Below are positions 38,601 through 47,000 of a DNA stretch of 64,000 bases, in pieces (position 1 is the first letter of the stretch; every line of letters starts with the position of its first letter). The translations under genes were made by a program, and so were the position numbers. Origin of the DNA: Aptenodytes patagonicus. Its lineage: Eukaryota > Chordata > Aves > Sphenisciformes > Spheniscidae. The DNA lies in contig NC_134950.1 in NCBI RefSeq assembly GCF_965638725.1, positions 138,499,636 to 138,563,635 on the forward strand. Reading direction: 5' to 3'. The notes under the pieces are model-generated. The model searched no databases and had not been told where the DNA came from. It saw nothing but the letters and a program-made list of their open reading frames with translations.

Positions 38601-41600
38601 AATGCAGTCATGGGTGTGACTGAAAACATGAGAAATAATAATAAAAAAAATATTACCTTAGAAAAAAAAAAAAAAACACCATTATGTCAAGTATTTCTTT
38701 ACCTGCTTTTATCTAAGCAAGCCTAAGAATTGTTATGCTTAGGTTTTGTTTAAATCATTTAATTTTACATGCTGGTAAATAAAGTACTTGCCAGCTGGTA
38801 CTTGGACCTAACCCATTCTAGGTGCTACAGGAATACAAAAGAAGCCAAAGATCCTGAACCAAACAACTTCCAAAACAAGGCCAAGTAGTTTACGAACATT
38901 GGTTCTGTTTGCCTGAAAGCTTTGTCACTCCTTAAGGTTGCATTAAAATCTGTAATTATTAAGCTCTCTTATCACCACTGATTGCATGGTTAGGAATGTG
39001 ATCTAAATGGCATAGCTACAACAGCCAGGATCAGTGGCTGAAAGAAATTAAGGGGAAAAAACCCACCCAAAAAAGTCAAGAAAAGCCTCAGTCAACTGAG
39101 AGGAGTTAAATTGCCTGTTCCCTGCATGGATCAAAAACCAACCATTATATAAACAAAAAATATTTAAAATAAAATATATATCTAAAGAAATTAAGATGAG
39201 GTGGCAAAAGCAGAAGTGTAGCTCAAATTTTGCTTTGATGAATTTCATAAAAGAATCAGTATTTTCCAGAATAATTTGCCAGAAATGCTAATTTTTGTAA
39301 CTTAAAACTTCACTTCTATATCATGCACTTGATTTATTGGCATTGCTATACAAATTTTATGCCCAATTTCTTTTCCAAGCTTTTTTCTTCATTCCCCAAC
39401 ACCGAAAGAATCTGTAACCCCAGGAATAATAATGTTTTGTTTGGAATATTTTCTTTTACACAGACATTGCCCAATCTCTTATCAGTTAGCTAAAATTGCA
39501 GACTAAGAGTTTCTCCCTATTTTTAGACAGCAACTGAATCTATCGTCATCCAATACCCAAATACATAAATTGGTAACTATAATTAAGCTTCTGTCATCTT
39601 AACATAAACTAATCCGAGGAGTTCTCTAAGGAAGGCAACATCTGCCCACTGGGTCTTGCTCTTTACTATTTTGGTACTTGGCTTGTAAGCCCAAGGAAGT
39701 TAGCCATACACGATCTGCACCATAAATTGTAAATAACAAATGCTTGTTTTGAAATAAATAAGTAAATAAAGTAAATACGAGCGAGAGAACACTAACATTC
39801 TAAAAATACTAAAATCACTTAGTTGATACTTAAAACCTCAAGGCATATGGAGTTAATTTTGTATGAAAGGTTTCTATTAAAATAATTACCTTCCCATTGA
39901 ATTACATCTCACACAGCATCATAAACTGGGTAACACCACAGTATAAATTTCAAACAGTTGTTCCAAGAAAGACTAATTAAGTGTGAAAATTTCCTATCTT
40001 GCCTAACTTAACTTTGGAAATTATATTCCTGTTGTGCTTGGCCTGAGGTCCCATTTCAGCTATGTAAACTGATAGAAAAGTAATACGGTTTCAAAGTAAT
40101 CCAACCCAAAGTACCTAACTGAGATTTTTATTACACAATCAGACCCTAAATATGAACACTGATGCCCTCTGAAATTAAGCAAAACCTCTGCAAAAAAATA
40201 GAGGAAAAAATAAACTTACTTGTTGGAACCCCAAGTAGTCTTGGATAGTAGAAGAGACGTAAAAAACCAGAGCATCGGCCGTAACAACTAATACAAAACC
40301 ATTTAATGCCTGGGGAGGAAACACACCAATCTGTCAGCTTCAGAGACAAAATCCAGCTAATTATTGTGGCTGTAAGTCTACCTATACCCTTGTCTTCCAA
40401 TAAAATGTGAAACATGCAAAAACATATCATTATCTAACAGCATAAACGGCAGGATTCTTCATTGCATCTCTCCACAGTATACATGGCTCAATGAAGAAAA
40501 CTGCATTTAATGGAAAAAAAAAAAAAAATGTTCTTTTGGAAAATTCAGGGGAGAAGCCAAAGCCTGTTGATGACTTATTTACTCTTGATTGTAGGAGATG
40601 AGGGACAGCAGTATGAGCAACTATAGGTTTATCTAGTATCAACTATTGTTCACAATGCCCGTGTGCCTTCGGTACACCCAGCTGCCTGCAGCACAAATGG
40701 GAGCCGTGTCACAAACCCATTCCCAAAATCTGTTCTATTCATAGTGCAGACAGGCCTAAATGGACAGGAAATCAAGCGATCAAGATCCCCTATATAGTCC
40801 AAAAAAACATTTTATAGCTTACTTAAAATAGAAAACCTCTGCACAAGCGGACTGTTGCAAGTAAACAATGTTTTTGAAGAGATTTCCCCCTTCACGAAGC
40901 AGCAGACTAAGTGGCTCCTTACTCAAAGTCACTCAAAGGGCATTTATCTGAACTCTCAATCAATACGGTTCATGGCAATTGTTGTGATAGCAAACAGTAC
41001 ATTTGTGACTTGGCAGCTCATCTGAAAGGTGCTGATGTACTTCTATGGATTTCAGTCAAGATTTAACAAAAGGCTGTCTCGAGGGACTGGATTAAGTATA
41101 TTGTGCCACTTAATTTCCTCAGCTACATTCAAAGTCAAATTTGGCCAGCCTACTCAAAACAAATTTTTTTAAACCTCTTTATTAGGCAAAATTATCGTAA
41201 CTAACAGAAAATGTAAAGTAAGTGAAGGATATCCTATATCTTCCTTTAACAACAAAATATATTTTTATTATGAAACAGCATCATTCTTCCACAAACATTA
41301 ACTCCCATAGCCCCACACTATGGTAACCACCATAGTTGCTTTTCCATATTTTGCAAAGATACGATTTCACTATTTCTTGTTCTTTTACTAACACAATCTA
41401 ATTAAGTCAAGGTTAAAGATCTGATTAAATGACTGGTCTTGAAATGCTGTGAACCACCTATTTAATGTGTAGACATTTCTTAATCTATTCTCATAAACAG
41501 TTGTGCGCTCTATAAAACCTCCTTATATAAGTTTAGTGAACTTTACCTGAAAACAGTATAAGCTTAAAAAAAAAAAAGTAATAATCTGAAATTAAATAGT

Positions 41601-44065
41601 GTAGCCAACCCAAGAAATCTTGAGAAGTTACATAAAATCTCTGGTTTTGATGAAGTTCATGCTAATTCCAAGGGAGCAGGATGCCACAATGGCAGGTGCT
41701 TGTGTCTTCTGCTGACCTATTCTGCAGGGCATTTCACCTCAAATGGTTGGTATAAAACTTCTGCGAGCTGCACAGTGTCTAATTCTGGCCCACATGTTAA
41801 AATCAGTTATTTTGCTCTGTTTCATACAAAGCCATGGAAAGGTTCTTTTTTGTCCAGTCTGTGACAAAGGGAAACGGCTCCTCTACCTGGAATTCAATCA
41901 CCTTTTACAGTGGCTCTGGTACGCAGTTCATTTTGAAACAGGATTGTTACTGCAGAAATCAGATGCCGTCTGTAAGCCAGAAATTCTGTAAAATACAAGT
42001 TGTTTGCCCAAAAGTCTACTGCAACAAATTACTGGAAGTTCCTTAAAACATCCAGGTATCCAGCGTATACCAATAAGTGGGAGATCAGTTCTCACAGAGG
42101 TTTTGGCAAAATGCAATCTTAAAATGATTATCTTTAAAGGCATAATTAAATTTCTCAGTGAGTTTATTGTTTTGGAGCATTGGAGATAATATTTGTGCTT
42201 CTACAAAAATACTCTCGATATTCCTAATACAAATGCAATTACAAAACTGTTCATTACTGGTGAGAATTAAGATGTTTTAAAAATTTCTTAGAGGCTGACA
42301 TTTGACTTGCACTTCATATCATAAACTTGCTTAGACTATGCTAGATTATGTATCCAAAATAAGACTTTGAAGTAATTTAAATTATTTTTTAAAAAGGAGA
42401 TATAGCTTAATTTTAAGGAAGGCACATCTATGTATTTGATCTCTATTTCCACAATATATTGAATTGGTAAGACAGTTTCTACATTGAAAATTAAAGACAT
42501 CACAATTTTCTGTTTGTTATGAAACAAGAAAAAACATTTGGTTTTATTTGTTCATCAGATATAAACAACATGGTATATATTCATACCACCTTTGCAAAAA
42601 ATAGAGAATAAAAAGGAAATGTTCATCATCAGTTATAGTTTATGGAAACCTGTGTGACACAAAAGACTTCTGAGCTTAGACAGAAGGGAAGGTTGTTACC
42701 ACTATTTACATCTTACTGATGCTCAGTATCTTCTAGAAAATACCCACTTTCATCACTTATTTCTTACATTCCCTAAGAAAACTCTATCTGCATAGTCATT
42801 CTCATTATTTTTTTAATATAAAATATTTACAAACCAAGAAATTCAGTTAAGAAAGTCAGTTCATTTACTTACTTCCCAAGAGGGCAGAATTTACAGTAAC
42901 AAATGTATCATCCATTTCATTTTCATGTTGGAAAGCTGTTCACCTGCAGTAACTCTGTAACGGTTCTTTGTCATACTTTATTAAGGTTAGAAAATTACAT
43001 ACGTGTCCTAGTTTTTTAGTCCGTTAGGAAAAAATTTTCCACTAGCATTAGTTTACAGTAATTGTTTTGTGGGATTCTTAGAACCTGTTTTCATTTCTAC
43101 CCTTTGAACAGTTAAATTAATTTTGTTCTAAGCAAACCATTGGCTCTGACTGACCTAATGATTTGCCACTTCTGATAAATCAGTGGGAAACCTCTGTAGA
43201 AGATAGATTATCAACATATTTCAAATGGAGCTGCAGGTCACAGTAAAATCTGTTTTGTGAAACTAATTAGAACATTGGAATACTTATATTAGTCATTTCT
43301 TGAGTTTAATCTAGACCTAGTATTATATCATTATATTTCATATGCTTTGACACTCTAGGGCATTAAAAGAGACCATAAAACAGACTACATAATTTAAAAA
43401 AAAAAACCCAACCCTATTTTTCATTAATACTTTCCAGTAGTTCACATTGCTAAAAGATATTGGAAGTATTTTAAAATTTGTCCTGAACCTATACTATGAA
43501 CTCTGGGTTCTTTCAAACCACTGAGAAAGCAAGATATTCCAGCAAGCCCAAGGTCTTTTAAAGAGAAATAGGTTTTTTAGACAGTTACTCACCAAATTTA
43601 CAGTAGATGACTAACCTATCTGACCTTTATGAAGATTGTTTCTTTATATTAATATCTTTATTAACAATAGATGCAAAGAGATGGGAAAAAACAACTCTAA
43701 GAAATGACTCAGAAAGAGTTAAGAGGACCCTGTAGTCTAACACCCACTCTTCAAAGTCATTACTACCACCAGAGAAAAGTGCAAGAGCTGTATAATATTA
43801 ACCTAAAGAAAATGAGGAAAGAATTTGACAATAAGAAAATTTCCTTTTTTCAATCTCATCAGTGAATAACTGGTACGTTAAATATAATATAATCCTTTTT
43901 TTTTTTTTTTAAATTGTAAATCTTTGTATAATACATCCACTGCAAGACATACCTGCAGTAAGAGTTCTCCTTCCAGGATCTGCATCCCTTCTCCATGTTT
44001 TGCTGTTCTACAATTTTCCTGAATGTCATTTCTTTCTGGTCTTGTAGAGTTAGATTTTAATGCAA
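21724..44065 (-). CDS. AHR: Aryl hydrocarbon receptor (AHR1), exons 3-11; 5' part outside window
   Basis: AHR is a cytosolic ligand-activated transcription factor of the bHLH-PAS family. After binding dioxins, polyaromatics or indoles it enters the nucleus, pairs with ARNT and activates genes such as CYP1A. Nine minus-strand exons join in frame: 43953-44065, 40220-40309, 38290-38413, 32625-32755, 31516-31718, 29709-29818, 28037-28178, 25948-27223 and 21724-21879. They total 2345 nt, i.e. a split Val codon, 780 residues and TGA. All introns are GT-AG. Family-diagnostic stretches include [95 protein letters not shown] and [23 protein letters not shown] and the transactivation domain are complete or nearly so. 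The basic region, helix-loop-helix and initiator Met are missing because exons 1-2 lie beyond 64000. Numbering from chicken residue 324 implies a full protein of about 860 residues, the expected avian AHR1 size. Confidence 0.97.
21880..25947 (-). other. AHR: AHR intron 10
   Basis: A 4.1-kb GT-AG intron before the last exon. It includes a 12-bp inverted repeat with 2-bp spacer at 24920-24945. No transposon or RNA gene is recognisable. Confidence 0.85.
24920..24945. repeat. Inverted repeat, 12-bp arms, 2-bp spacer
   Basis: AATGCTTATGCA and its exact complement flank a TG spacer, giving a nearly spacerless hairpin/cruciform sequence in AHR intron 10. Confidence 0.92.
25948..27223 (-). CDS. AHR: AHR exon 10 (transactivation domain)
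   Basis: A single 1276-nt exon, acceptor TTATTTTCAG and donor AACAAG/GTAAAG, coding 425 residues plus the last base of a split Thr codon. It begins [20 protein letters not shown], as in all vertebrate AHRs. In order it holds the start of the transactivation domain, an acidic segment with [17 protein letters not shown] and [19 protein letters not shown], a glutamine-rich region with 11 uninterrupted Gln (26452-26484), the conserved [12 protein letters not shown], and near the end [13 protein letters not shown] [15 protein letters not shown]. These regions recruit coactivators and mediator. The order matches human, with weaker conservation outside the acidic and Q-rich blocks, as is usual for AHR. 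The open frame runs past the true donor by two codons before a stop, so the splice site, not the stop, defines the 3' limit. Confidence 0.98.
26452..26484 (-). repeat. AHR: CAG/CAA repeat encoding 11 Gln in AHR exon 10
   Basis: Eleven glutamine codons in a row on the coding strand, mostly CAG with two CAA interruptions. They lie in the Q-rich transactivation subdomain just before LCQKMKHMQ. Human AHR has a shorter Q run here, so length differs between species, and the tract may be polymorphic. Confidence 0.9.
27224..28036 (-). other. AHR: AHR intron 9
   Basis: A 0.8-kb GT-AG intron, the shortest in the window, AT-rich and without recognisable repeats or open frames. Confidence 0.85.
28037..28178 (-). 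CDS. AHR: AHR exon 9 (end of PAS-B/PAC; contains the residue-380 position)
   Basis: The acceptor is TTTAACTCTAG and the donor CTTAC/GTAAGC; the exon is 142 nt, entered with two bases and left with two. It encodes [20 protein letters not shown], then [19 protein letters not shown] and IIATQRPLT. The GCC codon at 28054-28056 gives Ala in YII[S/A/V]TQRPL, corresponding to chicken 380, mouse Ala375 and human Val381. The spacing to the exon 8 Val is exactly 56 residues, as expected for positions 324 and 380. Confidence 0.97.
28179..29708 (-). other. AHR: AHR intron 8
   Basis: A 1.5-kb GT-AG intron. It carries a 24-base T run at 29599-29622 followed directly by A7, which on the minus strand lies within 120 nt after the exon 8 donor. 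No other structure seen. Confidence 0.85.
29599..29622. repeat. Poly(T) run, 24 bases
   Basis: Homopolymer of 24 T followed directly by A7, in AHR intron 8. On the AHR-sense strand it is poly(A) about 90 nt after the exon 8 donor. Confidence 0.9.
29709..29818 (-). CDS. AHR: AHR exon 8 (PAS-B core; contains the residue-324 position)
   Basis: The acceptor is TTTACCTTCCAG and the donor CGAA/GTAAGT; the exon is 110 nt with both flanking codons split. It encodes [20 protein letters not shown], then [16 protein letters not shown]. The codon GTT at 29752-29754 gives Val in the YQF[I/V]HAAD motif, the residue called 324 in chicken AHR1 (Ile in chicken; matches mouse Ile319). This site is one of two that control avian dioxin responsiveness. 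Confidence 0.97.
29819..31515 (-). other. AHR: AHR intron 7
   Basis: A 1.7-kb GT-AG intron. The main feature is a GT/G-rich low-complexity tract at about 31235-31292. No gene or repeat family is recognisable. Confidence 0.85.
31235..31292. repeat. GT/G-rich low-complexity tract
   Basis: Alternating T and G runs such as GGGGTTTGGGGGTGGTGG within AHR intron 7. The complementary strand resembles other A/C-rich tracts in the window. Confidence 0.75.
31516..31718 (-). CDS. AHR: AHR exon 7 (start of PAS-B, HSP90/ligand-binding region)
   Basis: The acceptor is CATCTAAG and the donor GATGTAAA/GTAGGT; the exon is 203 nt, in phase 0 and out with two bases. It encodes [20 protein letters not shown], a short variable loop, then [20 protein letters not shown] and [10 protein letters not shown]. 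This is the N-terminal strand region of PAS-B; the aromatic and histidine residues of FRTKHKLDF line the ligand pocket in characterised AHRs. The donor has GTAGGT rather than the stronger GTAAGT but keeps the required GT. Confidence 0.97.
31719..32624 (-). other. AHR: AHR intron 6
   Basis: A 0.9-kb GT-AG intron with an A18 run at 31952-31969 leading into CAAA-type repeats, and a short (CAAA)n at about 32213-32229. Nothing else seen. Confidence 0.85.
32625..32755 (-). CDS. AHR: AHR exon 6 (PAS-A/PAS-B linker)
   Basis: The acceptor is TTTCCTGCAG and the donor TTCCTG/GTGAGT; the exon is 131 nt. Its first two bases complete the Gly codon begun in exon 5. It encodes [10 protein letters not shown], then [20 protein letters not shown] and [13 protein letters not shown]. 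The second half is strongly conserved with human ([16 protein letters not shown]). The first half is a few residues shorter than the human linker, which accounts for part of the length variation in this family. Confidence 0.96.
32989..33052. repeat. T/GT-rich low-complexity tract
   Basis: A T12 run leading into GTGTTTTTTGG-, GGGGTTT- and (GTTT)n-type sequence, in AHR intron 5. A related tract lies at about 33411-33442. Confidence 0.75.
36997..37499 (+). mobile_element. CR1 LINE, 5'-truncated, recent copy with intact reverse transcriptase C-terminus
   Basis: CR1 is the dominant avian non-LTR retrotransposon. From about 36997-37010 the sequence follows the CR1 3' third: the frame runs [20 protein letters not shown], then [20 protein letters not shown] and [20 protein letters not shown], stopping after [11 protein letters not shown] at 37420. 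A short 3' UTR follows, with GGACTCGATCTTAGAGGTC and CCAACC. The element ends at about 37499 in two ATTCTATG-type units, the normal CR1 terminus. The frame is undamaged over about 138 codons, so the copy is young. It sits in AHR intron 5, antisense to the gene. Most of the ORF2 and the 5' end are missing, as usual for CR1. No target duplication is visible. Subfamily not assigned. Confidence 0.93.
38290..38413 (-). CDS. AHR: AHR exon 5 (end of PAS-A, start of linker)
   Basis: The acceptor is TTGTACATAG and the donor CAAG/GTGAGA; the exon is 124 nt, in phase 0 and out with one base. It encodes [20 protein letters not shown], then [12 protein letters not shown], closely matching human [20 protein letters not shown] and [12 protein letters not shown]. 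The tail (STDSGPSVQ) belongs to the variable PAS-A/PAS-B linker. The downstream intron is the largest complete one in the window (5.5 kb) and carries a CR1 insertion. Confidence 0.96.
38414..40219 (-). other. AHR: AHR intron 4
   Basis: A 1.8-kb GT-AG intron. Near the exon 5 acceptor it has A-rich tracts (about 38638-38676). I see nothing else of note. Confidence 0.85.
40220..40309 (-). CDS. AHR: AHR exon 4 (PAS-A core)
   Basis: A 90-nt, phase 0-0 exon with acceptor CCTCCCCAG and donor CAACAA/GTAAGT. It encodes 30 residues beginning [17 protein letters not shown] and ending IQDYLGFQQ, nearly identical to the human PAS-A core. PAS-A is the main dimerisation surface with ARNT. One conservative change from human is visible: VFYVSS in place of VFYASS. 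The exon lies between introns of about 3.6 kb (upstream) and 1.8 kb (downstream). Confidence 0.97.
40310..43952 (-). other. AHR: AHR intron 3
   Basis: A 3.6-kb GT-AG intron between exons 3 and 4. It is AT-rich with short A and T runs (for example around 40511-40527, 41569-41578 and 43396-43406). No repeat family, open frame or RNA gene is recognisable. Confidence 0.85.
43953..44065 (-). CDS. AHR: AHR exon 3 (bHLH-PAS linker, start of PAS-A)
   Basis: The acceptor is a pyrimidine tract ending TTTCTAG and the donor is CTGCAG/GTATGT. The exon is 113 nt, entered with two bases that complete a split Val codon, and leaves in phase 0. It encodes [13 protein letters not shown] followed by a charged, poorly conserved stretch and then EGELLLQ. 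In human AHR the matching piece runs from the ALKSS after the second helix to EGEFLLQ just before PAS-A. The linker has diverged, but both ends match the family. The preceding exon, which should end in an SFFD-like sequence, was not found in the window. Confidence 0.93.
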
Positions 44066-47000
44066 CTAGAAAAAAAGAAAGAAAAAAGTTGAGTGATCTT
44101 TGAAAGGCTCGCTAGAAATTTATGCGATGATGTGCTATTTTGTGTAAGAAAAAAATTATATTTTAAAAATTCTTATAAAGTCAATCTAATGAAAGATTTC
44201 TGTTTCAATGTCAGACTTTTTCCTTAACTTTAGAGATAACCCCCACATTTATCATCCATCTCCTTTATAAACTATACTACTTTCACAACAGAATCAGTAC
44301 TATTGAAATCAATCCAAATCTCATTATTTTATTCCTTTTTTTCTTCTTCTTTTTACTGTAGGGCTCACTTTTAGTTTGTCACTCTTGTTAATAAAGGACA
44401 TTTTTGTTTTCATACAACAACCTCCTATAACCTAGTAACAACTCTGCTTTAAGGTGCGACAACACTTATACTTATTCTTATCCCATCTAATTGCAGACAT
44501 CAAACTATGGTACCTCGGATATAAGCCTGCTCTAAACCTAATGCTCCCTTCAGAGAAAGGAAGGAAAGACACAGGAACCCTAAATGCATATTACACATTA
44601 AAGAAAACAAAGAAAGCTATTTCAAACAAAAAGGCTTTTTTTTTTCTACCATAGTTAAATTTTAACCATTTAAACAATTAAGCAAACTTTCCAATTTCAG
44701 ATAAAATACTATAATCATGAATCATCATTATTCAGGACTCAAATAGATCCAACTGAAAGAAAAAATTACTCAATGAATAAGGGATGAAGAATCAGACCAA
44801 ATTGCTACAAAGTACCTGAAAGACATACTACCTCCCATCTCTGCACTGTCTTCTAATAAACAGGACGCTGTCAAGTAAAACTAGATACTCAAAGACTGTC
44901 CATAACTCAGAATTTATCTACTTTGCACATAGTTCTAAAAAGAAAAAAAAAAGTCTCCAAATCTGAAATTAGTCTGCATGGGTCTGTAGTGTCTAAACAG
45001 CTTAAAATTACTTGAGTAATTGTACCTTAAACCTTTACCATAAAGCTAAACACCACCACCCCCAAGCCCAAAATTTCTAAACTGCAAAGCAAGGGTAATT
45101 TATAAAACCAACTGCACTTCTGTAAAACAGCAACAGTTTATCTCATAACAATGAGATATTCACCCTAAGTTCCAAATGATTTTTTCAACCTGCTGAAAAC
45201 CTTCATTTTTCAGATGCTCAGAACTTTAGTCAAGAATCCTAAAGAACTCCTGTTCACTCACTTTTCAACTAGGTTAAATGATATTTTACACTAAGTATAT
45301 TAATTGAAAGATAAATTATGCCTTTCAGGTTTTTTTAAGCTATCACTGCAGCTAACAACTTTCAAGCCAGACAGTTTTCATTAAAATATCCCTCAAAGGC
45401 ACCGCAGAGGAAAAACATGTTCTAAAAAGACATTAACTGATTAATCAGTCAGGAATTTATCTGAGGGTTTGCTTTGAAATTAAAACCTTAATGCTCTTCT
45501 TCCTACCAGATAGTCAAAAAGTCCTGTAATAGGCCACACAGAGTTGCAATTGCAAATTCATTTTAAATTCGAGTGAGTGGAAGATGTAGCAATATTTTTT
45601 CCCTAAGCATTATTTTAAAAGGATATCTAGAACATTCACTAAAAACCTGTGAAGTCCACTGGCAGTAGAATAAAACTTATTAACCTTTTAATTTACATTG
45701 TATGACTATTGAGAAAGCCCACATTCAGCTTTGGAAGTTGCAAGTAAAGATACCTAATCACGCTTGCCATTCTGAAAAATACGATATACAATTACATACA
45801 GATGTTTTTCTTTTATAATGTGCAAATAATAAATGAGGGGGAGGAATTACAGGTCATTGACTAGTGAACGATATTCTGCTCTACATCTATCAAGTAATGG
45901 AGCTCTAGAGCTCAAACACAGCTTACACACTGGTATGGCTATATTCCTCCTAAATTTCAAAGCATGTGTATAGGTACACATGAAGTTACATATTTTGCTG
46001 AATTGGAACCTACACCTTTTGCAGAAACCAGAATGTGGATGAAATCAAGCTGTTGTAAACTGAGACAGATGGAAAATTGCTGACAATCTGGGGTAAAAAA
46101 AAATGGAAGATACAGTGGAAATTGCAGCTGTATACATCACTGGATGTGTACAACTCCTGAAAAAAAACAAACTCAAGTTCACCTTGTTCTGACAGATAAA
46201 CCACAGGCCTGCTAGTGCCTGCTGCAAGCCACCCAGTCACTGGAGTTTCTCCCTCAACACCCATAAGGAGGGTGACAAGACCGCACTACAGGGGACTTCA
46301 CGTTCTGAGACTTTGGAGATGCATCACTAAGTGACAGCTCTAAAACACCCACACGCTTTTAAAGACTAAGTTGGAAAAAGGTTAACTGTTCCATCTACGG
46401 AAAGTAAAATTTTTATCATCCTTCTTCTCAATTAATAAAGGGGCATCAAAACTGAAGTGCAGATGTTGCTTAGGTAGGTGTGGTTTTCCCTTGATTTCAC
46501 AAAAACTAAATTGCGTTTATTTAATAAAACCCAAATTTTGTTTAGCTGGTACTAGAAAAGGCCAATTTCACAAAAATCAAAAGTCAAATCGGCTAGAAGC
46601 ACATAAAAATTGCAACAGCAGCATTGGTTTGTGGTTAGGTGGAAGTGAGAAAAATATAAATAATAATGTAGAAAAAAAAACAGGAAAGATGACCAAGTAT
46701 TTCTGTTTAATACTTCTGAGAATAACAAGTGCGATATTTACATTTCACGACAAAAGTCCTGTTAGTCCAACAGAGCTAAACAGAAGTGACTGAATATGGA
46801 TATTTTAGATCAACAAGACTTGATACATTTTATTCAAGATTTTAAAAACAGCCTGATGAATTTCCTACTGGGGAGACAAGACAATGGAATGGATGATACA
46901 GAACTTTGAATAATAAATATTTAAAAGAAGGTAGTAGTAAAAAAAAAAAACCCAAACAGTATTCAAACTAAGTATAAACTTTTATTAAAGAAATTATAGA

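Noticed and set aside
44352..44402. Minus-strand ATTAACAAGAGTGACAAACT, recalling the INKLDKL of the AHR bHLH exon
   Set aside because: Similarity lasts only a few codons, flanking residues do not fit helix 2 and there are no exon borders.
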